64,000 nucleotides of DNA from [Clostridium] clostridioforme AGR2157 (lineage in GTDB: Bacteria > Bacillota > Clostridia > Lachnospirales > Lachnospiraceae): the NCBI RefSeq assembly GCF_000424325.1, contig NZ_AUJR01000015.1:32739-96738 (forward strand), written 5' to 3'. The first letter of the stretch is position 1. The number at the start of each line of letters is the position of its first letter. The position numbers and the translations under genes are program-made. The notes beneath the pieces are model-generated. The model ran no database searches and was not told where the DNA came from. It was given only the letters and a program-made list of their open reading frames with translations. Below, in pieces: positions 53,508 through 62,544 of the stretch.

Positions 53508-56141
53508 ATGAAGAGACCGCTGGTTGTACTGGCAGCAGGTTACGTACTTGGAGAGGTGCTGGCCCTGCAGGTTAATACGGCGGTGGACATAGGGGTTCTG
53601 ACGTGGCTGTGCGAGGCTGCGGCCGGAATCCTATGGCTTTTGGTATGGCTTTTGGATACAGGTAGAGGTGTATTGCGCCTTTCTGCTCCAAAGGAGAAGA
53701 TGCAGGGCAGGAGTAACCGAAAACATAGGGCGCTTCTGCTCTTTTTGGTATGTCTCCTGGCCGGCGCGTCTGTGGGGCTGGCCAGAGGACGGCAGGAAAA
53801 GGGGATACTGGACAGGGAGGAGTCTGCGGCCCGGACCATGGCCGGCGCCCGGATACTGGTAAGAGGAGAAATAAAAAAGGCCGAACAAAAGGAAGATGCG
53901 ATTACCCTTATCTTGGAGGACGTGACGGCTGAGGCGGGGAGGAGGACCTGGAAGTTCAGGAGGATAGTGGTGTATGCAGAGAACGGAGCCAAAGGGAAGA
54001 ATGACTCTGGCTTCGGTGAAATGATGACAGCAGGTTTGGAAGTACAGGTGAGAGGGAAGCTGGCGCCGGTGGAGGGGCCGAGAAATCCCGGGGAATTTGA
54101 TTTCAGGACCTATTACCGCACAAAGGGAACTGCATGCAGGATGTATGGAGAAAACCTGGCAGTGGTGGGCGGTGAGGAGATTCCTTATTATAAGGGAATA
54201 ACGGAATTTCGGATGCGCTGCGCCGGCATCCTTGAGAAGATATGCCTGCCGGAGGACGTGGCAGTATTTAAAGCCGTGCTTCTTGGAGATACGTCTGATA
54301 TGAATCCGGAGATGCGGGATATGTACCAGCGCAACGGAATATCCCATCTTCTGGCTGTCAGCGGACAGCATCTGGCTATTATCGGCGGAGGGATTTATCT
54401 GATGATTCGCCGGGCCGGATCCGGTTATGGCCGGGCCGGGATGATATCAGCTGTTCTTGTTATCAGTTATGGGATAATGACAGGGAGTTCCGGTTCCGCT
54501 ATAAGGGCAGTTATCATGATATTGTGCCTGTGGCTGGCGGCGGTCAAAGGAAGAACCTACGACACCCTGTCGGCATTGGGAGCGGCAGCCTTAATTCTCC
54601 TGTACAGGCAGCCGTATCTGCTTTACCACAGCGGATTTGAACTGTCCTTTGGGGCAGTTCTGGCAATCAGCGGATTAGGGGGCTGGATGCAGTCCTTCAT
54701 TGAATGGGAGCGGGCATGGGAAAAAACGCTTTTTATCAGTTTGTGCGTACAAATCATACTCACTCCCATTGTGTTGTATCACTATTTTCAGCATCCGCTT
54801 TACGGGATTTTTTTAAATCTTCTGGTTATACCCCTTGTTTCCATATTAATGTATTCCGGCATCCTCGGGATTGTACTGGGAAGCTTTTGGATTCAGGGAG
54901 GAGTTGCGGCAGTGGGAGCCGGACATTATATTTTAAGGTTCTATGAACTGCTGTGCAGATTTGTGGAAGGGCTGCCCGGATACAGTCTGGTGCTGGGGCG
55001 CCCGTCGCCGGGCCGGTTGGTCATGTATTTTGGCATATATGGGATGGGAACAGCTGTTGTGCTGTTTTGCATCAGAGGCCGGACCAGAGATGGTTTAAAA
55101 ATTCATTCCCGCCATCTGGCAGAAAACGGTTTTCAAACACGCCCCAAGGCAGAAATCCCATCTGAAAGGGAAGAAAAGCCCGCGGCGGGAAGAAAGAGAG
55201 CATATGAAGTTTTGGTAACATTTGCGTCTGCCATCAGTTGGAAACCAATGATCTTAATGTGCTTTTTTGGCATTTATGCCCTTAGTTTTCTGGCATTGGT
55301 CCCGCGTCCCGTCAAAGGACTGGAGGTTGTCTGTCTGGATGTGGGACAGGGGGATGGTCTGCTGCTCAGGACAGGTGAGAAGGTGGTGCTTATAGACGGA
55401 GGCAGCAGCAGTCAGAAAAAACTGGGGAATATTGTTCTGGAGCCTTATTTAAAAAGCCGGGGAATATCATGGATTGATTACGCGGTGGTAAGCCATGGGG
55501 ACAGCGACCATATAAACGGTCTTGTGTACCTGCTGGAGGAGTCAAAGGACATCAGGATAGGAACGCTGGTACTGCCTGTGATGGGAAAGGGGGAGGAGGT
55601 ATATGAAAATCTGGCTGTACTGGCCCGGAGAGAAGGTGCAGATGTGGTTTATATGAAAACCACAGACTGGGTGGAAGCAGAGGATTTGACGCTTACCTGT
55701 CTGTATGCCGGTGAAGATTTTGGCGGAAAGGACCGAAACAGCCACTCCCTGGTTTTGTGCGGAGATTATAAGGGATTTCATATGTTGTTTACCGGGGATA
55801 TGGGGGAAGGACAGGAGCGCAGTCTGGTCAGACTGGCAGAACAGGAGGGGGCCCTGCAGGATATACATTTGAATCATGCGCAGATATTGAAAACAGCCCA
55901 TCACGGTTCCGGGACATCTTCATCGGAGGTGTTTCTGGACCGATTGAGGATTCAATTAGCCGTGGTTTCCTATGGAAAGGGAAATTCCTATGGACATCCG
56001 TCGCCGGAGACAATGGCCCGTTTAAAGGAGCAGGGGATTGTGATTCTGGAAACCGGAAAAAAGGGGGCCATAACACTTAAAACAGACGGCGCGTCGCTGA
56101 GGGTCCATGTATTCCTGGAGGAAAAATCTCGTCAGGATTAG
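53508..56141 (+). CDS. comEC: DNA internalization protein ComEC/Rec2
   Basis: 877 residues. A DUF4131 part and an OB-like outer segment precede the multi-helix Competence domain (from DTSDMNPEMRDMYQRNGISH, LLAVSGQHL onward). The C-terminal MBL domain has LDVGQGDGLLLRTGEK, VSHGDSDHINGL, FTGDMGEG and KTAHHGSGTSSSE. It forms the channel that takes single-stranded DNA in during transformation. No comEA is adjacent. Reads complete, so competence is possible. Confidence 0.93.
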   Translation: MKRPLVVLAAGYVLGEVLALQVNTAVDIGVLTWLCEAAAGILWLLVWLLDTGRGVLRLSAPKEKMQGRSNRKHRALLLFLVCLLAGASVGLARGRQEKGILDREESAARTMAGARILVRGEIKKAEQKEDAITLILEDVTAEAGRRTWKFRRIVVYAENGAKGKNDSGFGEMMTAGLEVQVRGKLAPVEGPRNPGEFDFRTYYRTKGTACRMYGENLAVVGGEEIPYYKGITEFRMRCAGILEKICLPEDVAVFKAVLLGDTSDMNPEMRDMYQRNGISHLLAVSGQHLAIIGGGIYLMIRRAGSGYGRAGMISAVLVISYGIMTGSSGSAIRAVIMILCLWLAAVKGRTYDTLSALGAAALILLYRQPYLLYHSGFELSFGAVLAISGLGGWMQSFIEWERAWEKTLFISLCVQIILTPIVLYHYFQHPLYGIFLNLLVIPLVSILMYSGILGIVLGSFWIQGGVAAVGAGHYILRFYELLCRFVEGLPGYSLVLGRPSPGRLVMYFGIYGMGTAVVLFCIRGRTRDGLKIHSRHLAENGFQTRPKAEIPSEREEKPAAGRKRAYEVLVTFASAISWKPMILMCFFGIYALSFLALVPRPVKGLEVVCLDVGQGDGLLLRTGEKVVLIDGGSSSQKKLGNIVLEPYLKSRGISWIDYAVVSHGDSDHINGLVYLLEESKDIRIGTLVLPVMGKGEEVYENLAVLARREGADVVYMKTTDWVEAEDLTLTCLYAGEDFGGKDRNSHSLVLCGDYKGFHMLFTGDMGEGQERSLVRLAEQEGALQDIHLNHAQILKTAHHGSGTSSSEVFLDRLRIQLAVVSYGKGNSYGHPSPETMARLKEQGIVILETGKKGAITLKTDGASLRVHVFLEEKSRQD

Positions 56142-56307
56142 CTGGATGAAATACGCCTCTGACAGCCATATTACTGGACATGCAACAATACGGCAGATAT
56201 CCGGGATACTACAGGCGGTATCTTAAGGAGCGTAATATTATGCCGGCTGCAGTGTCGTAGAGACAAACGGGGCAATAGTATAAGCTGTCAGTAAGGAAGG
56301 GCAATGT

Positions 56308-56766
56308 TTAAAGACGCTCTAATATATAATTCAGCAGTGCAGTGCAGCCTTCCGTCACATCGGACCAGGTGGTGTCGAAGTCACCGGTGTACCATGGGTC
56401 GGCCACATCCCTACCAGAACCAGTGAGTTCCATAAGTTTAAAAATCTTGTGGTCAGGATCACCACCTGCAATGCGCTGCATGTTGCGAATATTCCAGCTG
56501 TCCATGCCAATCAGGTAATCAAATGAATTATAATCTGCCCTTGTCATCTGCTTTGCGCGGTGCCCTTCGCAGGGAATGCCGGCCTGCTTTAATTTGGCGC
56601 GGGTCCCGTGGTGTACAGGATTACCGATTTCTTCGGTGGACGTAGCAGCAGAATCTGCCTGAATTACCCCGGACAGGCCTCCTTCCTTTAGCAGGCTGCG
56701 GAAGTAGTAGAGGGCCATGGGGCTGCGGCAGATGTTGCCGTGACACACGAAAAGTATTTTTATCAT
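56308..56766 (-). CDS. low molecular weight protein-tyrosine phosphatase
   Basis: 152 residues. VCHGNICRSPMAL is the C-x5-R phosphate loop, and ADPWYTGDFDTTW supplies the general-acid Asp. ATG 56766 is chosen over an in-frame upstream start because the family begins MIKILFVCHG. Often coupled to polysaccharide or stress regulation; no kinase is near. The integrated element begins just upstream of it (to the right). Confidence 0.93.
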   Translation of the reverse strand: MIKILFVCHGNICRSPMALYYFRSLLKEGGLSGVIQADSAATSTEEIGNPVHHGTRAKLKQAGIPCEGHRAKQMTRADYNSFDYLIGMDSWNIRNMQRIAGGDPDHKIFKLMELTGSGRDVADPWYTGDFDTTWSDVTEGCTALLNYILERL

Positions 56767-56914
56767 CTTCTTATATCTCCATTTAAGTCTTGTATTTCTT
56801 CTCAAACGCTTGATATTTCAGGGTTTTCCGACTTTTGAGTTTTCCTTTCTTTTCAAGGTATCTTCTCAAATCTTCTCATGTTTTCTTATGTTTTTCCCTG
56901 CAATCTTGGTAAAT

Positions 56915-56953
56915 CCGTTGGTAAAGCAAGCATCCTTACCAACGGGCTTTTTT
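56915..56953. terminator. terminator at the integrase end
   Basis: CCGTTGGTAA (56915-56924) and TTACCAACGG (56936-56945) form a perfect 10-bp stem with an 11-base loop; GC then T6 follows on the plus strand. The T-run includes the integrase stop codon. Confidence 0.75.
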
Positions 56954-58149
56954 AACTATTTGCTATCCGATATACTTCTTCCTTTGCATCATCAAAATTC
57001 ACATGGGTGTAAGTGTTCAAGGTTACACTGATGTCTGCGTGACCCATGATATACTGCAAGGTTTTCGGATTCATCCCGGATTTTGTCATGTTAGAGCAAA
57101 AGGTGTGCCTGCATACATGCGGGGTAACTTTCGGCATCTGGATACGGTAAATCTTGTTGTATTTCTGAATGATATGCTCCAGATACTTCTCCCAGTGAAG
57201 GGCAACCATCGGCATATCGTTTTTATCCAGAAACAAAAATCCAGCATATCCTTTCACCATCGGCTCAACCTTTGGTGTCTTGCGGTTGGCAATAATTCTG
57301 CGAAAACACGCTGCGACAGCTTCTGTCATCGGCACATAGCGGATACCTTTGTCTGTTTTTGGTTCTTCAATCACATACTGCATCTGTGCAGTTCGCTGTA
57401 ACTGATGGTCTACCTTGATATGCATTTCTCCAAACTCGATTTCTGAAACCGTCAGTCCAGAACTCTGAGATACGAAGCCCTGTGTGAAAAAGAATGTAGA
57501 TTGCATCATAGTATCTGCTGAAATGCTTATCTTCCTGAATAAACTTTAGCAAATCTCTCTGCTGCTTTCGGGTAATCGCTTCTCTGGTAACAGAATCATT
57601 GACAATGACGGATGCAAGCTCAAATTCAAATGGATTTTTACGAAGCAGATCATCGTCTACTGCCATCTGAAATGCCGGTCTGAGAACGCCCCGGATAGAA
57701 TGAATGGAACTGTATCCACGCCCATCAATCTGCTGGAGCTTAATCAGCCATGCCTTTGCATCCGACAAACGCACCTTATCAATTCGCTGTTTCCCGAAGT
57801 CCTCTTTTTTCAGCATATTGATAACCGTTTTATATCCGGCAACCGTATTGTGGCGGACTCCGGTTTTCAATGAAACATATTTTTCTACCAGTTCCAAAAC
57901 AGTATAGTTGCCACCGTTTGTTACGATACGGTCAAACAAATCCGCTTCAATCTGTTTTTCTTTCTCACGCAGGGAAGGCTCTCGCTTCTTCCCCTTTGGC
58001 ATTGGGTCATTCTTGTCCAAACGCCAGCTGTACACATTTTTCTCTTTTCCGTCCTCATCAATATAGCGGAACCGATACCTCCCATCTTTACGCTGATACT
58101 CGCCCTCTCGCAAAATCCGATTACGGTTATCTCGTCTTTTTTCACTCAT
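56952..58149 (-). pseudogene. int: tyrosine integrase of Tn916 type, frameshifted
   Basis: From ATG 58149 (GGAG upstream) the frame reads the arm-binding domain (GEYQRKDGRYRFRYIDEDGK), core-binding domain, and the first catalytic Arg in HTGLRISEF. There the frame breaks near 57460: the expected C-G-L is missing two bases. The next frame resumes GLTVSEIEFGEMHIKVDHQL and keeps the rest: TPHVCRHTFCSNM (His-x2-Arg), LQYIMGHADISVTLNTYTH with the catalytic Tyr, to TAA at 56952. All catalytic residues exist but in two frames, so without recoding the element cannot excise itself. Confidence 0.85.
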
Positions 58150-58260
58150 CGTGAACTCTCCTTTCAAAAAAAGAGAGCCAGACTTGCACTCTTATCATAG
58201 CACAAATCCAGCTCTCCGCATAGTTATATCATATGAAATCGGTAAATCTGTCAACTCTTT

Positions 58261-58494
58261 TTACACAGTAGTAGCCTGATCCAGATACCGTTCAAATTTC
58301 TCACGCTTAATGAGGGCACGATTGCCATTCATCACATAAAAATCCTCATTGGGATGTGTGTCAATAAGCGTTCTCAGTTTTCCTTCGCCGATATGATAAT
58401 ATCTGGCAGCTTCTTCAATAGTAAGCGTATATCTACGCCACACCGGAATATCTGAGTAATTTTTTCCTTCAATATTCATCTTATTATTTGCCAT
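58261..58494 (-). CDS. xis: excisionase (Tn916 Xis-like)
   Basis: 77 residues. DIPVWRRYTLTIEEAARYYH then IGEGKLRTLIDTHP and FERYLDQA fit the winged-helix excisionase of Tn916 relatives. ATG 58494 follows GGAGG. It would bend the att DNA to favour excision with Int. Intact, unlike int, 111 bases before it in reading order. Confidence 0.88.
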   Translation of the reverse strand: MANNKMNIEGKNYSDIPVWRRYTLTIEEAARYYHIGEGKLRTLIDTHPNEDFYVMNGNRALIKREKFERYLDQATTV

Positions 58495-58605
58495 AGGCAG
58501 TTATCCTCCATAACTATCGTTGTCGCAGCATTCGCCAAATGGATATGCAAGCGTATCCGCTTGGCTCATTGCCTGCGCACAGGAAAACAGCCAGACAGAG
58601 GGTGT

Positions 58606-58886
58606 CGGCAACGAAGTCCGGCAACGGGCTTCAAAAGACCTTGCAAACAATCTCAATCTGGCGATGGTTACTATTTATACTTTTCTTTTATTTTTCTTTT
58701 GTTTTGGTTGTCATAGGGGAGAAAAGCCCGCAGTTATGGGATTTTCCCCGGCAACCGGATCGGCAACGGGACAGCAACAGGGGGTGCAACGGGCTGTCAT
58801 TTTCAGAATGGAAGCTCCATCTGTTCTGTGACCTCCACAAAACCGTCCATCGTTTTTTCAGACGGGTTGCCGGAGTCCGTTGCCGG
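58606..58886. other. iteron-like repeat array around an AT-rich core: candidate replication origin
   Basis: CGGCAACG occurs at 58606 and 58619; CGGCAACC, CGGCAACG, CAGCAACA and TGCAACGG at 58749, 58761, 58772 and 58785; and the inverted forms GGGTTGCCGG and CCGTTGCCGG at 58864 and 58877. Neighbouring copies are 11-13 bases apart. Between the left and middle groups, 58668-58712 is almost only A and T. It lies beside the vapE and primase genes and fills the 308-base gap between xis and vapE. Confidence 0.5.
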
Positions 58887-60197
58887 GTTTTCACGCTCCC
58901 AGCCCTTTTGCCTGCCATATTCCGCAAACATCCTTGGGTTCGGGAAGTACCGCCAGCCGGAAATGCACTGGTTCATAATCTCGTTAATTTCCCGGATTTC
59001 CCATTGCTTCGGCTCGTCAAAGGCATGGTTTAAGGCTTCCTTGTAAAGCTGCTTGGAGCAGACCATGCTCCCGGTGTACTTATCAAGATACGCCTGTATC
59101 ATCCCGGCTTTGGTGTCCTCCGGCATAAAATCCCGCTGGTGTTCTTTGAGATACCGCTGCATGGCGGGACTGAAAGACAGCTTGAACCTGCCGCTTCGGT
59201 AAATCTCCATTGCTTCCGCCCACATCTGTTCAATATAGGCTCTGGAAGCGGCTTCGTCCTCCAAAATGTGAACCTCCGCCTGCTCTGGGTACACCATGAC
59301 CGGGATAAAGCGGCGGTTGCCGGAACGGTCAAGGGGCAGGAAGTCAAGGGCATTGGAAGTACCGCCAAACACGCACTGACGGGGGCGGTCTGCCGGGTGG
59401 GTTTCATAGGGTATCTTGTAAACCTCTTTCTGCCGGCTTAAAAATGACTTGATTTCCTCAATGCTCTTGGCATTGGCGGTTGCCATCATTTCCGACATTT
59501 CGATAATCCAGTGACCTTGCAGCTTGCGGTACACATTGTCATCGTCCAGCTTCCGCAAATCATCAGAGAACCACTCGTCCCGGACTGCCAGCAGACGGAA
59601 GAAGGTGGACTTGCCAGCCCCCTGACCGCCTACCAGACAGAGCATGATTTCAAACTTGCACCCCGGCTGAAAGGCTCGTGAGATTGCACCCAGCAGGAAC
59701 AGCTTCAACGCTTCATAGGTGTAATCATCTGCGTCAGCCCCCAGAAAGTGCCGCAGGCAGAAGCGGATTCGCTCTGTACCGTCCCACACAAGGCCATTGA
59801 GGTAGTCCCGGATGGGATGGTAATTGTTTTCATTCGCCACAATCCCGATGGCATTATCAATCTTTTTCTCATTGGTAAGCCCATAGGTTTCTTCCAGATA
59901 GAGAAGCAGATACTTCATATCTGTATCGTTCAGGGCTGTGCCTTCTCTGTGAAAACCGATGGGCTTTATGATATCCTTGCGGTCAGTCAGGATGTTGTAT
60001 GCGATAGCCCCGGAAAGCAGCGGGTCACGCTGGAATACGGTCAGACAGTTCCGTATGCTCTGACGGATACCGCCTTTCTCAGTGGTTTCCAGCCCTGCTT
60101 TGATTTCCTCAATGCTCTGGGGCGGCTGCATGGCATTCATGGTGTTTTTTAGTTCTTGCTGCGTCTGCGGCTGCAAGCTCTGCCATTCGTTGTTCAA
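58803..60197 (-). CDS. VapE-family helicase-like protein
   Basis: 464 residues, TTG start overlapping the end of the primase gene. CLVGGQGAGKSTFFRLL is Walker A, and LQGHWIIEMSEM holds the Walker B region; a PRQCVFGGTSNALDFLPLDR sensor loop follows. This is the superfamily-3-like ATPase part of the virulence-associated E family, which serves as replication helicase in phage satellites and integrative elements. The 3' end carries two of the repeat copies described for the candidate origin. Confidence 0.9.
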   Translation of the reverse strand: MNNEWQSLQPQTQQELKNTMNAMQPPQSIEEIKAGLETTEKGGIRQSIRNCLTVFQRDPLLSGAIAYNILTDRKDIIKPIGFHREGTALNDTDMKYLLLYLEETYGLTNEKKIDNAIGIVANENNYHPIRDYLNGLVWDGTERIRFCLRHFLGADADDYTYEALKLFLLGAISRAFQPGCKFEIMLCLVGGQGAGKSTFFRLLAVRDEWFSDDLRKLDDDNVYRKLQGHWIIEMSEMMATANAKSIEEIKSFLSRQKEVYKIPYETHPADRPRQCVFGGTSNALDFLPLDRSGNRRFIPVMVYPEQAEVHILEDEAASRAYIEQMWAEAMEIYRSGRFKLSFSPAMQRYLKEHQRDFMPEDTKAGMIQAYLDKYTGSMVCSKQLYKEALNHAFDEPKQWEIREINEIMNQCISGWRYFPNPRMFAEYGRQKGWERENPATDSGNPSEKTMDGFVEVTEQMELPF

Positions 60198-60753
60198 GCT
60201 GTATCACATCCTTTCCGTAGTCCGTAATCAGGGCTGCTTTTTCCTCTGTCTCCCCAAACATCAGCACATCCAGCAGATATTCCACTTGGGCTTGCTTCTG
60301 CAAGGCTTCCACAAACCGGGGATTAAAAGTTTCCTCCACCGAGTGAGGGGCGTAATCCGTTCTCCATGCCATAAGCAGATGGAGATAATCGGCAAGAATA
60401 CGGAAGCAGCGGTTCTTTGCTTCCTGAAACTGTTCCTCCGGGGATTTCTGCCGGGGCTTGGGCTTTTTTGCCTTTCCCGGCGGTTTCCAGTCCTCATAGG
60501 AAAGCCCGAAGTCCTGTGCCAGTTGTACGGCGGCTTCTTTCTTTCCCAGCCCATACAGGGCGGCGGCAAAATCAATCACATCCCCATCTGCGCCGCAGCC
60601 AAAGCAGTGGTAACGCTGATCCAGCTTCATGCTTGGGGTTTTATCGTTGTGGAACGGGCAGCAAGCCATCCCGTTCCTGTTTACATGGATTCCATAATGC
60701 TCCGCAGCCTGTCTTGTTGTGACGGACTGCTTCACAGCTTCAAATACATTCAA
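60109..60753 (-). CDS. CHC2 zinc-finger primase-like protein
   Basis: 214 residues. TTG 60753 follows AAGGAGG by seven bases. HVNRNGMACCPFHNDKTPSM and YHCFGCGADGDVIDF are the CHC2 zinc-binding domain of DnaG-type primases. The Toprim part is absent; the C-terminal half is charged and helical. It probably recognises start sites for VapE-driven replication of the element. Confidence 0.9.
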   Translation of the reverse strand: MNVFEAVKQSVTTRQAAEHYGIHVNRNGMACCPFHNDKTPSMKLDQRYHCFGCGADGDVIDFAAALYGLGKKEAAVQLAQDFGLSYEDWKPPGKAKKPKPRQKSPEEQFQEAKNRCFRILADYLHLLMAWRTDYAPHSVEETFNPRFVEALQKQAQVEYLLDVLMFGETEEKAALITDYGKDVIQLEQRMAELAAADAARTKKHHECHAAAPEH

Positions 60754-60817
60754 ATCTATCCCTCCTTGAAAAAAGAAAAGCACCTGACATCCTCTGATTG
60801 AAAATGGCAAGTGCCTG

Positions 60818-62398
60818 TTAAAGTTCCATATCCTGTTGTTTGTGTTTCGTCTGTGCCGGGGCAGTCCTTTGTGCCTTTTTCTCGTCAGCCTTATCCCGCA
60901 AGACTTCTTTGAGGGGCTGCTTCTTGGGCAGCTCTTTACTTTCCTTTGTGCCGGGTATGGCTTTCCGTACCCAGTAGCGGATATCTCGCAGCTTCTTCAA
61001 ATCATCCTGTACCTCGGTCAGCGGCACTTTCAGCTCTGCAATTTCGCTGACCAGTTTTGCCTGCTCCTGTTGCAGCTCCTTTTTGGTTCTGTCCTTATCG
61101 TCCGGGTGCTTGGCAAGGTAGGCAGTGGCTTTCTCATACCGGGCAACCTCCGGGTGTTCCTGTTTGAAATTTTCCTTTGTTTTCTTGAAAAATATCTTTC
61201 TGTACTTATAATAGACAGGCTTACATTCCTTACAGTCTGTCCGGGCGGAAAGAATCCCGTCAATCACTTTGCTGCGGGCTTCCTTTGGCTTCATCTGACT
61301 GCAGTAGTCGGTAACAGATTTCTCGGAAGCTTCCAGAAACGCTTCCAAATCCTCTACGGTAGAAAGCCCCTTTCGCCGGAGATAGGACAAGGCTTCGCTG
61401 ACTGCCTTTAAGTCCTTTGAAGTCCCCCGGTTCTGTCCAGCCCTTGTCCAGCTGCTCCGTTCTTCTTTTCGTATCTCCATATACTTCATCAAAAGATTAG
61501 GAAGAAATGTCGCTTCCTCCGCCGCTTTTTGTGCAAGCAGTTCTTTCCGTTTTTCTCCCAGTTCGGTAATCCAGCCTTTGAGATTTTGAATGAGCTGCCG
61601 GATAGACTTCATCAGGCGGTTGGCGGCTTTGATTTCCCGGTTCAGGTTGCCGATATTCGTCTGAATACCACGCTTTTCCATCTGCCAGACGGCAGCCCCC
61701 TCATGGATAGTGGGGACAATATCAAGCCCCTGTCTGGCATAGGAACGCAAATCCACACGCTCCGGGCGGTTATTGGCTTCCAGATAACGGTTCTGGATGA
61801 TCTCCCATTCATGCCGCCAGATTTCACAATACTTCTGGTCGTTCCAGTCAACCGTATCCTCCTTGTGGCTTTTCCACCTGCCTGACGGAAGTTTGAATCG
61901 TTCCCCGTTTTCGTCAAGGTCATAAACCTTGCGGCTCTTGGGAAGCCATTTCCCATGTTCGTCCATCGCCCGCATGGTCAGCAGGACATGGGCGTGAGGG
62001 TTATGTCCCGGCGGATGAGGGTCATGGATAGCAAAATCCACAATCATGCCTTTGGAAACAAACTGCTGCTGGCAGAACTCCCGGACAAGGACAGCGTACT
62101 GGTCGGGCGGTATTTCTCTGGGGATGGTAAGCACCCACCGCCTTGCAAGCTGGGAGTTCCATTGCTTTTCCACCGCTTCGGCGGCGTTCCATAGGGTATT
62201 GCGGTCCGCGTACTCCGGCGGGGCATTTGCCGGAAGCAGGATTTCATTGTGGACGATACCACGCTTTTCCGGATAGTGTTTCACTTGCTGGTCATATTCA
62301 CAGAACAGCTTTTCGCCGCTTTGGTAAGCAGCGGCGGCAACCGCAGACTGCCGCTGGCTGCGCTGCACAACAGAGATTTCGTTGTGTGGACAGGGCAT
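60818..62398 (-). CDS. MobA/MobL (MobQ-type) relaxase
   Basis: 526 residues from ATG 62398 with GGAGG upstream. The N-terminal part carries the catalytic Tyr region (AAAAAYQSGEKLFCEYDQQV) and HDPHPPGHNPHAHVLLTMR, the three-His metal motif of relaxases. LARRWVLTIPREIPPDQYAV lies between. A long coiled-coil, Lys/Glu-rich C-terminus follows. It should nick oriT and pilot the strand through a conjugation channel supplied by another element. No coupling protein or T4SS genes are in the window, so transfer would be mobilised. Confidence 0.92.
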   Translation of the reverse strand: MPCPHNEISVVQRSQRQSAVAAAAYQSGEKLFCEYDQQVKHYPEKRGIVHNEILLPANAPPEYADRNTLWNAAEAVEKQWNSQLARRWVLTIPREIPPDQYAVLVREFCQQQFVSKGMIVDFAIHDPHPPGHNPHAHVLLTMRAMDEHGKWLPKSRKVYDLDENGERFKLPSGRWKSHKEDTVDWNDQKYCEIWRHEWEIIQNRYLEANNRPERVDLRSYARQGLDIVPTIHEGAAVWQMEKRGIQTNIGNLNREIKAANRLMKSIRQLIQNLKGWITELGEKRKELLAQKAAEEATFLPNLLMKYMEIRKEERSSWTRAGQNRGTSKDLKAVSEALSYLRRKGLSTVEDLEAFLEASEKSVTDYCSQMKPKEARSKVIDGILSARTDCKECKPVYYKYRKIFFKKTKENFKQEHPEVARYEKATAYLAKHPDDKDRTKKELQQEQAKLVSEIAELKVPLTEVQDDLKKLRDIRYWVRKAIPGTKESKELPKKQPLKEVLRDKADEKKAQRTAPAQTKHKQQDMEL

Positions 62399-62461
62399 TT
62401 CGTGTCCCTCCTTTCTGTGATTCATGGATGGGGTGGCGTTTTACCACCTCATTTTGGACAG

Positions 62462-62498
62462 AAAAAAAGCAGGAGACCTTTTTTCAGATTTCCTGCTT
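62462..62498 (-). terminator. terminator of the MerR gene
   Basis: AAGCAGGA and TCCTGCTT pair around a 15-base loop; on the minus strand a T7 run follows. Confidence 0.75.
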
Positions 62499-62544
62499 GG
62501 TGTGCCGCTGTGTGGGCGGTAGGTATTTAGTTAAATAGCACCTA

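Noticed and set aside
56797..56870. CTTCTCAAA direct repeats beside the LMW phosphatase as att sites
   Set aside because: Both copies lie on the same side of the integrase gene and no copy was found at the far end, so an att core cannot be claimed.
58520..58831. Plus-strand frame across the xis-vapE gap
   Set aside because: Poly-Phe and Gly/Thr-rich product without family resemblance; the DNA is better explained as repeats around an AT-rich core.
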